IMG/VR virus record: IMGVR_UViG_3300035156_000192
Coordinates: 1 to 51,138 of that record
DNA from: a virus
DNA length: 51,138 bases
Direction: 5' to 3' (one strand)
Of this stretch, positions 1 to 8,037 are shown in pieces. Numbering within the stretch: the stretch's first letter is position 1; each line of letters starts with the position of its first letter. The notes beneath the pieces are model-generated. The model saw only the letters and a list, made by a program, of their open reading frames with translations. It ran no database searches and was not told the DNA's origin. Both the position numbers and the translations under genes were made by a program.

Positions 1-127
1 GCGTATTGGGGGCGGGCCGGGTGACCGGCTCGCCCCTTCCGCAAAAGGAACCACGCATGGCTGACAAGCCCGAAAACCCGCCCGCCTTCCCCGCCACCGG
101 TGAAGGGCTTCGCAATCCGCTCTACGG
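1..127. repeat. terminal direct repeat (circular assembly overlap)
   Basis: Bases 1-127 are identical to 51012-51138. A length of exactly 127 equals a common maximum k-mer of short-read assemblers, so the repeat most likely reflects a circular or circularly permuted molecule opened at an arbitrary point, not a true packaged terminal repeat. The unique genome is then 51,011 bp and the gene block at 45012-50986 continues directly into the gene at 57. Confidence 0.9.
11..34 (+). promoter_or_regulatory. leader hairpin upstream of first gene
   Basis: A 10-bp stem (11-20 with 25-34, one G-T pair) closes a GTGA loop in the leader between the 17-bp element at 50992 and the gene at 57. No T-run follows, so it looks more like a leader or 5'-stabilising structure than an intrinsic terminator. 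Confidence 0.4.
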
Positions 128-299
128 TCAACTCGGAATGACGTTGCGCGACTACTTCGCCGCGAAGGCGATGGCCGCCGCGCTCGAAAACACGCCGCGC
201 CTGACCGAAGTCGACGCCCCGGCTATGATGCGCGCGGTCGCCGTCGTTTCCTACGCCGCCGCCGACGCGATGCTGACCGAACGGGAGCGCGGTCAATGA
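57..299 (+). CDS. small phage protein of unknown function
   Basis: 80 residues. ATG 57 is chosen because AAAGGA lies at the right distance upstream; an in-frame start at 6 would have no such site and would run through the leader hairpin. The central GMTLRDYFAAKAM segment recurs in many small phage proteins of unknown role. The rest is an alanine-rich helical stretch; there is no signal peptide or membrane span. Its stop overlaps the next start by ATGA, and it heads a run of eight small coupled genes before the terminase. Confidence 0.8.
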   Translation: MADKPENPPAFPATGEGLRNPLYGQLGMTLRDYFAAKAMAAALENTPRLTEVDAPAMMRAVAVVSYAAADAMLTERERGQ

Positions 300-613
300 T
301 TGCCCGACTGACTGCCGCAATTCGCCGCCGCTTCGACGCCTGGAGCGCTGTCGAGCAACCCGCCGAAACCGCCCGCCTGGCCAGGTTGTCCGACGACCGG
401 GTCGCCCCCGCAAATCTGCCCGCCTTCCCCCGTGCATCGGTTTGGCTTCGCCACGTCGCCGAGGCGAGGGAGGCAATCGGCCGCGACCACAAGCACGACG
501 GCCCCGGCTTTTGCGACGACTGTTACGAAGCGAACCAGCGCGCCCGCGCTCGCGCCGTCGCCGTCCCGCTCGCGCTCTATGCCGACCCGAACGCCAGCGG
601 GCACGGGCAATGA
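296..613 (+). CDS. hypothetical protein
   Basis: 105 residues, translationally coupled (ATGA) to the genes on both sides. A GPGFCDDCYEAN segment carries a CxxC pair that could bind metal, but no second pair is present. The N-terminus is basic and helical. No family recognised. Confidence 0.7.
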   Translation: MIARLTAAIRRRFDAWSAVEQPAETARLARLSDDRVAPANLPAFPRASVWLRHVAEAREAIGRDHKHDGPGFCDDCYEANQRARARAVAVPLALYADPNASGHGQ

Positions 614-1269
614 CCTCGCTCGGGTGGATCGTCGGCAACGGCGACGGCACGAAATGGCGCACCTGGACCGCGCTCGGCCCGACCTGGACCGACGACAAGG
701 AACAGGCGACCCGATACCATCGGCGATGGGATGCCGAGGCCGTACACGCCGAGGATTGCGACGCGTGGCTGGTCGAGGAATACGAACCCGACCCGGTCGC
801 GCCAGCCAATGCCGCAAGCCGCGAAGCGCGGGCAGCGATCGACCGTGCAGCACGCTTCGCCAAGGGCCTTAACACGACACCCGAGGAACACGACGACATC
901 ATGGTCGCGGTTGACCTTGCGCGCGCGGCCCTCGCCGACGAAGCCGCCAGCCAGCCGCGGGAGGGGGTGCTTGACCGGCCCGCTATTTTAGCGGCAGCGC
1001 GGGCATGGTGGGCCGCAAATATGCCCGCGAGCCACTTCAAAACCGCCACGATCAAAGGCGATGGCCGCGTTGACGTGCATTGGTTCGATAGCGACGAGAG
1101 TGGCAAGTACACCCTGCCGGTTGATTTCGCCGCCCTCCACGACACAGCCCCGACCGATCACGCGCAGGGAGGCGGGGAACACCGCACGCACGGCGACAGC
1201 TCGGCAATCGACGACACGTCGCACCTGATCCCCTTCGAACCGACGGATGACCAGTGGCCGGTCGATTAG
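610..1269 (+). CDS. hypothetical protein, GWIVGNGDGTKW type
   Basis: 219 residues starting at the ATG that overlaps the previous stop. The N-terminal 50 residues (GWIVGNGDGTKWRTW, then tryptophan- and acid-rich sequence) resemble a short domain seen in many phage proteins of unknown function. The C-terminal half (about 120-219) holds a separate segment with DVHWFDSDESG and an acidic tail. The last 16 bases overlap the next gene. Confidence 0.7.
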   Translation: MTSLGWIVGNGDGTKWRTWTALGPTWTDDKEQATRYHRRWDAEAVHAEDCDAWLVEEYEPDPVAPANAASREARAAIDRAARFAKGLNTTPEEHDDIMVAVDLARAALADEAASQPREGVLDRPAILAAARAWWAANMPASHFKTATIKGDGRVDVHWFDSDESGKYTLPVDFAALHDTAPTDHAQGGGEHRTHGDSSAIDDTSHLIPFEPTDDQWPVD

Positions 1270-1478
1270 GGGGTCGCCCGCGGAAACAGCGCACGCCCGC
1301 CGAGCTGGCCGCGCAACAGGCGCGCGAGGGCCGGCGGGTGCTGTCGGTGCGCGACCACCCCACGCAACCCTTCCGCGAAATCGTGTCGCTCGCATGCGGT
1401 CACGACCTGGTCAGGGCACGACGGCCGAAGCCGCCGACCCGCTTAGTTATTTGCACGAAATGCGAGGGCATCGAATGA
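1254..1478 (+). CDS. small zinc-ribbon-like protein
   Basis: 74 residues from a GTG start inside the end of the previous gene. The N-terminus is basic (GRPRKQRTPAELAAQQA). The C-terminal half has ACGH and CTKCEG, which together could form one zinc knuckle. Function unknown; possibly nucleic-acid binding. It ends in an ATGA overlap with the next gene. Confidence 0.6.
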   Translation: MAGRLGGRPRKQRTPAELAAQQAREGRRVLSVRDHPTQPFREIVSLACGHDLVRARRPKPPTRLVICTKCEGIE

Positions 1479-1774
1479 CGAACCCGTGGGATCGCAACGA
1501 AGGCAAGTTCGACAAGCCTTCGTCATCACCGACCGGCGCGCCGATCGACCAGGCCGCGGAACGCAAGGCCAAGTTTCGCACCGGCCTGACCGGCAAGCGC
1601 GCCGATCGCGTCATCATCGACGACCCCTTGCCGTCGCTGGACATGCTCGACCCTGAAACGGTCGCCCGCGTGCGCCTTCTACGCGCCGGGATCGGCCAGG
1701 CGCTTTCCGAGCTGGAGGCCAATCTACCGAAGGCGCGGCGAGGGACGTTCACCGTGAAGGTGCGGCAACGATGA
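1475..1774 (+). CDS. hypothetical protein
   Basis: 99 residues from the ATG that overlaps the previous stop. The N-terminal half is polar and probably disordered; the C-terminal half (about 55-99, LDPETVARVRLLRAGIGQAL onward) is an amphipathic helix followed by a basic tail. No recognised family. Confidence 0.7.
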   Translation: MTNPWDRNEGKFDKPSSSPTGAPIDQAAERKAKFRTGLTGKRADRVIIDDPLPSLDMLDPETVARVRLLRAGIGQALSELEANLPKARRGTFTVKVRQR

Positions 1775-1950
1775 TCCCGACGCACGTCGCCGACGCCTAT
1801 CTCCAGGCCATCGACAACCGGCTGGACCCGCACGCCGCCGCGTTCAGGGCGCACTTCGGCGACCTGGCCAGGGTTGCGGGATCGCTCGCCTATGTCACCG
1901 TCACCGGATGGATTGACCAGCTAGACCAGCGAAGGAAGGCCCGCCGATGA
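1771..1950 (+). CDS. short hypothetical protein (59 residues)
   Basis: 59 residues from the ATG that overlaps the previous stop as ATGA, and overlapping the next start in the same way. Mostly helical, with a QLDQRRKARR tail. The position in an unbroken chain of coupled genes is the main support. Confidence 0.6.
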   Translation: MIPTHVADAYLQAIDNRLDPHAAAFRAHFGDLARVAGSLAYVTVTGWIDQLDQRRKARR

Positions 1951-2117
1951 TCCACCTATACCCCCGCGAAATGACCGCGGACGAACGCGCCCGGTTCGAC
2001 GCCGGCCGCCAGGATTGGCAGGAAAACCGATGGCAGGACCATTGCGGCGTCGTCGGATGCGAGCAATGCGGCTTGGCCTGGATACCCGAGGGCGACCCCC
2101 GGTTCGTGCGCGCATGA
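1947..2117 (+). CDS. short CxxC protein (56 residues)
   Basis: 56 residues, coupled by ATGA on both sides. The segment CGVVGCEQCG gives three cysteines in a knuckle-like arrangement near the C-terminus, followed by LAWIPEGDPRFVRA. Possibly a small metal-binding protein; function unknown. Confidence 0.6.
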   Translation: MIHLYPREMTADERARFDAGRQDWQENRWQDHCGVVGCEQCGLAWIPEGDPRFVRA

Positions 2118-2308
2118 TCGGCGAAACAGCCATCCGGCGCGAGGCCCGCAACCGCTACGCCGACGCCGTCCAGGCCAAGGGGCCGGCCTGGCGCAACGCC
2201 GCGGATTCGGTGCGTGCCGGGACCTATGCTAACCCGTGGATATTGCTCGGCATCGACGCGGTCGAGGCCACGTTACGCAACCCCGAATTGAGCGAGTCCG
2301 ATGCCTAG
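2114..2308 (+). CDS. short hypothetical protein (64 residues)
   Basis: 64 residues from the ATG that overlaps the previous stop. It is rich in alanine and arginine and ends with PELSESDA. The last 8 bases overlap the start of the small terminase gene, so it is cotranscribed with the packaging genes. Confidence 0.65.
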   Translation: MIGETAIRREARNRYADAVQAKGPAWRNAADSVRAGTYANPWILLGIDAVEATLRNPELSESDA

Positions 2309-2906
2309 CCCTTTGCCCGAACCGCACGACTTCGAAAATTGCCCTTACCCCGACATCATCAACCCCCTGGTCGATGTCGATCACAACGGCCGGTCGAACA
2401 TCGACGGCCTGACCAAGCGGCAACGCGACTTTTGCGAAGCCGCGCTCGATTTGATGCAACAGGGCGAGCACAATTGGAAACGGAAGGCCGCGCTGGCCGC
2501 CGGTTACGCCGAATCGTGGGCGGCCTCGGCGGCATGGCAGATGACCCGCAACGAAGCGGTTCAGCAATATATCGGGTCGCGGCTCGCCGGTGCCGCGTCT
2601 AAAAACAAAGTCGACCGTTCCTACGTCCTGCAAAAGGCGATGATCGGGGCCGAGCTGGCCGAGGCCAAGGGCGACTTGCGGTCGCTGTCGCGGTTCATCG
2701 ACATCGTCGCGAAGCATACCGACGTTTCGGCCTTCACGCCCGACGCCGTGCCAGGCGCACCGGGGGGCGGCGCTTCCGTCAACCTCCCGTTCGATATAGA
2801 CGCCTTGTCGACCGATGAAAAACGAACCTTCCTCGACCTTGTCCAGCGCGCGAGGGTTCGACCTTCCGTCGAACCTGGAGGAAGCGCTAAGGGCGTCGAT
2901 CCGTGA
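2301..2906 (+). CDS. terS: terminase small subunit
   Basis: 201 residues. The segment from about residue 37 (LTKRQRDFCEAAL, then KRKAALAAGYAESWAASAAW) matches the N-terminal helix-turn-helix of the Terminase_2 small-subunit family, which recognises phage DNA and regulates the large subunit. A helical middle (about 110-150) suits oligomerisation, and the acidic C-terminal part probably contacts the large subunit. It overlaps the large terminase gene by 92 bases, unusually long but common for coupled terminase genes. Packaging mode (headful or cohesive ends) cannot be read from the sequence. Confidence 0.85.
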   Translation: MPSPLPEPHDFENCPYPDIINPLVDVDHNGRSNIDGLTKRQRDFCEAALDLMQQGEHNWKRKAALAAGYAESWAASAAWQMTRNEAVQQYIGSRLAGAASKNKVDRSYVLQKAMIGAELAEAKGDLRSLSRFIDIVAKHTDVSAFTPDAVPGAPGGGASVNLPFDIDALSTDEKRTFLDLVQRARVRPSVEPGGSAKGVDP

Positions 2907-4548
2907 GGACGAACAGCGCGAGCAACGCGACACCCTGAACCGCGACGCCGAGGCGATCCGGCGCAAGTGCAAGTCGCTCTATCAGTTCGTGCAAGCCGCC
3001 TGGCCGATCGTCGAACCGGGAACGACGTTCGTCGGCGGGTGGGCGATCGAAGCGATATGCGACCACCTGGAGGCGGTCAGCCGCGGCGAAATCAAGCGGT
3101 TGCTGATTAACGTCCCGCCCCGCATGTCGAAGTCGACAATGGTCGCCGTGTTCTGGCCGGCCTGGGAATGGGGGCCGCTGAACAAGCCCCACCTTCACTA
3201 CCTCACCACGTCGTTTTCGGGTCCGAACATCATTCGCGACACCGGCAAAATGCGGTTGCTGGTCGAGTCCGAATGGTTTCAGCGGCTATGGGGCGACCAG
3301 GTCCAGCCGACGGACAAGTGGGGCGAAAAGCTCATCATCAATTCGGCCCGCGGCCAGCGCGAGGGTCGACCCTTTTCGAAGCTGACCGGCGGCGGCGGCG
3401 ATCGGCTGATATTCGACGATCCCCACGACACGGAGGCCGCGGAGTCGTCCGTCCAGCGCAACCGGGTCGTGAAGACGTTTCGCGAGGGCCTATCGGATCG
3501 ACTGCGCGACCCGAACAATTCTGTGATCGTCGGCGTCATGCAACGGCTTCACGAATCCGACGTGTCGGGCGAAATCCTTCGGCTTCGGTTGCCCTATGTG
3601 CACCTGAACCTACCGATGGAATTCGAGGCCACCCGCAAGGAAGGCAACCGCCTGGTCAGTGCCCGGTGTCGCACGTACATCGACGGCGAGCTGTTTTTCG
3701 AAGACCCTCGGCAGAACGAAGGCGACTTGCTGTTCCCCGAACGGTTCAGCCGCGCCACCGTCGAGGCGACGAAGATCGTTAAGGGCGCGTATGCGTGGGC
3801 GGGTCAGTACCAGCAACGGCCAGCCCCGCGCGACGGCGGCCTGTTCAAGCGCGAATGGTTCGAAGGCGACGGCAGCGAAGGGTCGAGCCGGATCATCACC
3901 GACGGCAAAATCCCGGCTTGCACCCGTTGGGTTCGGGGGTGGGATTTCGCCGCGACCGCGAAGACGGCCGGGACCGATCCCGACAACACGGCAAGCTGTC
4001 TTATGGGGCGGACCCGCGACGGCCGCTACATCATCGCCCACGCCGGCCAGTTCCAGGAAGGCCCCGCGCAGACCGAACGCAACGTGAAGGCCCTCGCCGA
4101 AAACGACGGCAAGGGGGTGACGATCCGCATTCCCGAGGACCCCGCGGCCGGCGGCAAATACCTGGTGCGCGACATGATCCGGCTTTTAGCGGGTTGGGTC
4201 GTGCGCGTGGTGCGCGTTGCCGGGTCGAAAGAGGCCCGCGCCGGCCCCCTGGCGACGCAAGCCGAGCACGGGAACGTTTACCTGGTCGCGGGCAATTGGG
4301 TGGCCGAATGGCTCGACACCGTATGCAATTTTCCGAATGCGCGTTACGACGACCTGGTGGACGCATCGGCCGACGCCTTCAATGAATTGTCGCCCGCGGC
4401 GAAGGACTCGCGCCACGCGGGGGCGGGGAACGATCGCAAGATGACCGGTCTAATCGAAGAAACACAGGACGCCGAGCTAGCGCGACGCATCCACGCCACG
4501 AACCGAAGCGCTATCAGTGCACCAGGCCGAGCAAGGGGCATTTTATGA
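2815..4548 (+). CDS. terL: terminase large subunit
   Basis: 577 residues; the packaging motor and DNA-cutting enzyme. The ATPase half has a deviant Walker A (NVPPRMSKST, residues 99-108) and a Walker B (RLIFDD, 197-202). The RNase H-fold nuclease half starts with GWDFAATAK, where D377 is the first catalytic acid, and ends with YDDLVDASADAF, supplying the final acids (D512/D513/D516). These are the landmarks of the Terminase_6 type. ATG 2815 lies well inside the small-subunit gene and no better in-frame start is visible, so the first 30 residues are the least certain. The stop overlaps the portal start by ATGA. Confidence 0.93.
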   Translation: MKNEPSSTLSSARGFDLPSNLEEALRASIREDEQREQRDTLNRDAEAIRRKCKSLYQFVQAAWPIVEPGTTFVGGWAIEAICDHLEAVSRGEIKRLLINVPPRMSKSTMVAVFWPAWEWGPLNKPHLHYLTTSFSGPNIIRDTGKMRLLVESEWFQRLWGDQVQPTDKWGEKLIINSARGQREGRPFSKLTGGGGDRLIFDDPHDTEAAESSVQRNRVVKTFREGLSDRLRDPNNSVIVGVMQRLHESDVSGEILRLRLPYVHLNLPMEFEATRKEGNRLVSARCRTYIDGELFFEDPRQNEGDLLFPERFSRATVEATKIVKGAYAWAGQYQQRPAPRDGGLFKREWFEGDGSEGSSRIITDGKIPACTRWVRGWDFAATAKTAGTDPDNTASCLMGRTRDGRYIIAHAGQFQEGPAQTERNVKALAENDGKGVTIRIPEDPAAGGKYLVRDMIRLLAGWVVRVVRVAGSKEARAGPLATQAEHGNVYLVAGNWVAEWLDTVCNFPNARYDDLVDASADAFNELSPAAKDSRHAGAGNDRKMTGLIEETQDAELARRIHATNRSAISAPGRARGIL

Positions 4549-6707
4549 GTCCGACCGATTATCGACTTGGGCGCGGATACCGCGAAAGCCTGGCCAAACA
4601 GGACGCCGGCCCGTTGCGCCAGGCGTCGCCGGCCGACGCCGGGCAAAAGGCCGACACGACCGGGACGATGTTCAGTCGGGCGTATGACGGGTTCGCGGCG
4701 GGTGCGTCATGGCTCGGCCAGCTCGCATTGATGAACGACAGCGTGTTGCAACGTGAGGGCACGCGCGACCTAAAGCTGTTCAATGCGTTGCTCGACGACG
4801 ACGTGGCCGCGACCGCCTTCGGTCAACGCCAGCTCGCGCTTGTAAAAGCCCCTTGGGTTGTCGAGCCGGGCGACCCCGACGACCCCCGGTCGGTCCTGGC
4901 GGCCGATGACCTTCGCGACATGATGAAGGTCGTCGGGTGGGATCGCGTTACCAAGTTGATGTTCTATGGCCGCTGGTTCGGATACGCGGTCGGCGAGTTC
5001 CTGTTCGAAATGCGCGTGCACAACGGTCGAACGATCGTATGGCTTCGCGACGTGGTCGTGCCCGATCGCAATTGGTTCCGGTTCACGAATGCCGGCGAGC
5101 TGCGGATGATAACGCCGAGCGACGCCGACGGCGTGCCCGTGCCGGCGAACCGGTTCTGGACCTATCGCACCGGTGCCACGCACGACTTCGAACACTACGG
5201 ACTCGGCCTCGCCCATTGGTGCTACTGGCCGATATGGTTCAAGCGCAACGTTATGCAGTTTTGGGCGCTGTATCTGGAGAAGTTCGGCCAGCCGACGGCG
5301 GTCGGATACTTCGAACCAGGGGCCGACCAAGACGAAATTGACAAGGTGCTGGCGGCCGCGAAGGCCATCGGCCAGGATTCGGCGGTCGCCTTCCCGGCCC
5401 CGCCGAGTTCGGTCGAGGGTGCCGGCGGCCCCGACCTTCGCCCCCACCTGATCGAAGCGCAACGAAGCGGCTCGGGTGCCGAGTCCTATGACACGTTCAC
5501 AAGCAAGATGGATGACGCCTTGCGCGGGATCATCATCGGCCAGCCTGGCACGTCGCGTTCGGCGTCGGATGGCCTGAACGGCAGTCAGGCCGAAGTTCAC
5601 GAAGGCGTCGCGGCGACGCTGGTGACGGCCGACAGCGACGAATTCCACGAGTCCTACAGCCGCACCGCGCCGGCATGGCTGACCTTGTGGAACCACGGCC
5701 CCGACGTTGCCGCGCCGATCGTGTCGCGCAACTTCGAACAGAAGGAAGGCGCGGACACAATCGCCGAGCGCGATACCAAATTGAAGGCCCTCGGGTGGGA
5801 TCGCACCGAAGACTCCTTCCGCGAAACCTACGGCGACGGATACGAAAAGGCCCCGCCGCCCCCGCCGCCCGTGATGCCAGGCGTGCGACCTGGTCGAGCT
5901 GGCCTTCCTGGTGCGGCGAACGACAACCCCGCCGACAAGCGGGTGGCCGTGTTCGCGGCTGGTGACCCTCGCCCCCTCTATATCTCGCGCAAGCTGCTGA
6001 ACGGCGCGGCCCTGCTGAAATGGGCGAAGGAACAGGGCTTCACGAACCTGGTCGACGCCGACGAATTGCACGCGACGATTTGCTACAGCCGCACGGCCGT
6101 CGACTGGTTCGCGATGCCGTCCGACTGGTCGAGCAATGACGACGGAAGCGCCACGGTCGAGCCTGGCGGCCCCCGCAAGGCCGAGCGCTTCGGCGACGAC
6201 GCGGTCGTGCTCATGTTCAAATATTCGCGGTTCGCCTGGCGGAACGAAGAATTGGTCGAGGCCGGCGCATCGCAGGACTATGACCCGTATCGGCCGCACG
6301 TCACCTTCGCCAAGGGCGAACAATCGGTCGACCTGGACAAGGTCGCGCCCTTCACGGACGCGCTCGAATTCGGTCCCGAGATATGGGAAACGCTCGACAC
6401 CGACCCGCTTCACGGGGCGCTTGCGCCGACGTTCAGCGCGGCCGAGCTGGACCGGATCGACGCTCTTGCGGCCGGCCTGGTCGCCGACACGGACCCTCTG
6501 TTTCAAGCGATGGGATCGGCAATGGCCTCGCGCGTGGCCGAGTTCGAAAGCGGCGGCATGCCGATGACCCCCGAAGCGTTCCGCGTGGCGATGCTCCAGA
6601 CCTTCGAAACGCTCCCGCTGGACAAGGTCGCGAAGCTGCTAACCGTCCCGATGGCCACCGCGCACGCCGCGGCCGCCGCTGGCGTCGAAGGATCGGTGAC
6701 CGCGTAA
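4545..6707 (+). CDS. Mu-like (DUF935) portal with embedded Acb1-like 2H domain
   Basis: 720 residues; forms the dodecameric portal through which DNA is packaged. Residues about 40-435 resemble the Mu gp29/DUF935 portal core. After a proline run (436-442), residues about 465-620 form a separate domain with two HxT motifs, HAT 509-511 and HVT 585-587. It begins RPLYISRKLLNGAALLKWAK and includes an FGPEIWETL segment. This is the pattern of 2H phosphoesterases and is closest to the phage anti-CBASS nuclease Acb1, which cleaves cyclic oligonucleotide immune signals. The helical tail after 626 resembles the normal DUF935 C-terminus, so the domain appears inserted. Portal role is clear; anti-CBASS activity is inferred from motifs only. 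Confidence 0.9.
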   Translation: MSPTDYRLGRGYRESLAKQDAGPLRQASPADAGQKADTTGTMFSRAYDGFAAGASWLGQLALMNDSVLQREGTRDLKLFNALLDDDVAATAFGQRQLALVKAPWVVEPGDPDDPRSVLAADDLRDMMKVVGWDRVTKLMFYGRWFGYAVGEFLFEMRVHNGRTIVWLRDVVVPDRNWFRFTNAGELRMITPSDADGVPVPANRFWTYRTGATHDFEHYGLGLAHWCYWPIWFKRNVMQFWALYLEKFGQPTAVGYFEPGADQDEIDKVLAAAKAIGQDSAVAFPAPPSSVEGAGGPDLRPHLIEAQRSGSGAESYDTFTSKMDDALRGIIIGQPGTSRSASDGLNGSQAEVHEGVAATLVTADSDEFHESYSRTAPAWLTLWNHGPDVAAPIVSRNFEQKEGADTIAERDTKLKALGWDRTEDSFRETYGDGYEKAPPPPPPVMPGVRPGRAGLPGAANDNPADKRVAVFAAGDPRPLYISRKLLNGAALLKWAKEQGFTNLVDADELHATICYSRTAVDWFAMPSDWSSNDDGSATVEPGGPRKAERFGDDAVVLMFKYSRFAWRNEELVEAGASQDYDPYRPHVTFAKGEQSVDLDKVAPFTDALEFGPEIWETLDTDPLHGALAPTFSAAELDRIDALAAGLVADTDPLFQAMGSAMASRVAEFESGGMPMTPEAFRVAMLQTFETLPLDKVAKLLTVPMATAHAAAAAGVEGSVTA

Positions 6708-6708
6708 C

Positions 6709-6921
6709 GTGCGTCACCGATCCCGGCTTCCCCTGACCAAGCGCTTGCGGGGCGGAACCGCGGGCCTGGTCGCGGCAACCGGGCACGACCTGGACGATGG
6801 CGAACCACCCGAACCGACCGACCACGACCGCGGCCCACGGGGCACCCCGTCGGACAAGCGCCAGCGGGACCGCCGGGCGCACCGGAAGCGGCGCAAGGAT
6901 GCCAAGCGCTCGCCGTTCTGA
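6709..6921 (+). CDS. short highly basic protein
   Basis: 70 residues from a GTG one base after the portal stop. The middle is acidic and proline-rich, and the tail is strongly basic (SDKRQRDRRAHRKRRKDAKR). It could bind nucleic acid or act in head assembly, but no family is recognised. The coding call rests on position and lack of a competing frame. Confidence 0.5.
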   Translation: MRHRSRLPLTKRLRGGTAGLVAATGHDLDDGEPPEPTDHDRGPRGTPSDKRQRDRRAHRKRRKDAKRSPF

Positions 6922-6929
6922 TAGGTGAC

Positions 6930-6948
6930 GGCCTCCACAAGGGAGGCC
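6930..6948 (+). promoter_or_regulatory. hairpin covering the ribosome binding site of the 6954 lipoprotein
   Basis: GGCCTCC (6930-6936) pairs perfectly with GGAGGCC (6942-6948) around a 5-base loop. The 3' arm contains GGAGG, the ribosome binding site 7 bases before ATG 6954. Folding would hide that site, suggesting restrained or conditional translation of the lipoprotein. Confidence 0.5.
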
Positions 6949-6953
6949 ATTCA

Positions 6954-7127
6954 ATGCGCGCTATCATTTCCAAACACCTGACCGGCGCATTGCTCGCGCC
7001 TGGTGCCCTGATCGCCCTATCGGCATGCGACCGCACGTCGACCATCAACCCCCCGCCCGCGAACAGCTCGACCCCCGGCACGAACACGACCGCGCCGCAC
7101 GAACCGGCGATGCCGTCCGACGATTGA
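6954..7127 (+). CDS. small lipoprotein
   Basis: 57 residues. A short basic N-terminus and hydrophobic stretch (LTGALLAPGALIALSAC) end in a lipobox LSAC with the lipidated cysteine at residue 25. The mature 33 residues are proline-, threonine- and asparagine-rich with no fold visible. Small proline-rich lipoproteins of this kind can be outer-membrane spanins or superinfection-exclusion factors, but this one sits between the portal and minor head genes, away from the lysis genes. Function unknown. Confidence 0.7.
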   Translation: MRAIISKHLTGALLAPGALIALSACDRTSTINPPPANSSTPGTNTTAPHEPAMPSDD

Positions 7128-7136
7128 CCGCCTGGC

Positions 7137-7160
7137 GGCCCCACTGGCGACGGTGGGGCC
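7137..7160 (+). terminator. GC-rich hairpin, terminator-like
   Basis: GGCCCCAC (7137-7144) pairs perfectly with GTGGGGCC (7153-7160) around an 8-base loop, in the short gap before the minor head gene. No T-run follows, so any termination would be partial; it may simply space or stabilise the transcript. Confidence 0.35.
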
Positions 7161-7179
7161 GTTCGCGTACTAAGCCCCG

Positions 7180-8037
7180 ATGACCCGCGCCCCGCTACTG
7201 TTCGACGCCAGCGAACGAACGTTCAACCCGACCAGCTTGCGGGTCGACGCGTCCGACCTGGTCCGGTTCATCGAAGCTAAGGACCCCCGCGCAATTGAGC
7301 GGTGGAACGACCTCGGCCCTGACGAATACGCCCGCGCCTTCACGGCCGCCGGCACCGCGGGCCGCGGGGTCATCGACGACCTATATTATGCCTATGTCGA
7401 CACCCTGGAGCGCGGCGGCACCGAAGCCGACTTCGCTAAGGCCGTGATTCCGACGCTCCAGGAAAAGGGATGGCTAGGCGGCGACAAGCGCGCAATCGCC
7501 CCGCGGGTTCACCTGATTTACGATACGAATTTGCGCCTGGCGCGTGGTGCCGGCCAATGGGATCGCATTCAAAAGGGCAAGGCGGCGCTCCCGTACCTTC
7601 GCGCCATCACCGCGCAGGACACGCGAGTACGCCGGCCGCCGCATTCGAAGCATTCGGATCATCGGGCATGGGAAGGGATCATCCTTCCCGTGGATCATCC
7701 GTTCTGGACTCGGTATTGGGTGCCCCTCGGCTTCCGGTGCCGGTGCTCGATTATCCCGATGACCCGATCGCAGCTCGCGAAGTCGACGGGGATCACCAGC
7801 GACGCCGAGCTGGCGCAACGCGAAGCCCGGCTCGGCCCGCCCGTGTTCAGCGCACCAGGCGGCGGCGTGTTTCAGCAACTATCCGAGGCAGTCAGGATAG
7901 AAAACGATCGCGACGACCGGATGCCCGGCCTTCCGCCCCTCGACCTGTCGGCCGATCGCCTGGCCGCGCGCGACCTATGGTCGGTTGAAACGGCCGCCCT
8001 TGCCGTCACGACTCTGTTCAATCGCATATTCGGCTAA
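7180..8037 (+). CDS. Mu F-like minor head protein
   Basis: 285 residues. Residues about 110-192 carry the signature of the phage Mu protein F/SPP1 gp7 minor head family: RLARGAGQWDRIQ, ALPYLRAITAQDTRVR, a HxxWEGIILPVDHPFW block and PLGFRCRCSI. Proteins of this family bind the portal and are found in a few copies per head. Its place right after the portal gene is the usual one. The last 63 bases are overlapped on the other strand by the small gene at 7975-8220. Confidence 0.88.
   Translation: MTRAPLLFDASERTFNPTSLRVDASDLVRFIEAKDPRAIERWNDLGPDEYARAFTAAGTAGRGVIDDLYYAYVDTLERGGTEADFAKAVIPTLQEKGWLGGDKRAIAPRVHLIYDTNLRLARGAGQWDRIQKGKAALPYLRAITAQDTRVRRPPHSKHSDHRAWEGIILPVDHPFWTRYWVPLGFRCRCSIIPMTRSQLAKSTGITSDAELAQREARLGPPVFSAPGGGVFQQLSEAVRIENDRDDRMPGLPPLDLSADRLAARDLWSVETAALAVTTLFNRIFG

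Noticed and set aside
4770-6506. 578-codon open frame antisense to the portal gene
   Set aside because: It mirrors the codon pattern of the portal gene, has no ribosome binding site or family features, and long antisense frames are expected at this GC content. The same reasoning removes the 883-codon same-strand frame at 30772-33423 and the antisense frame at 13187-14521.
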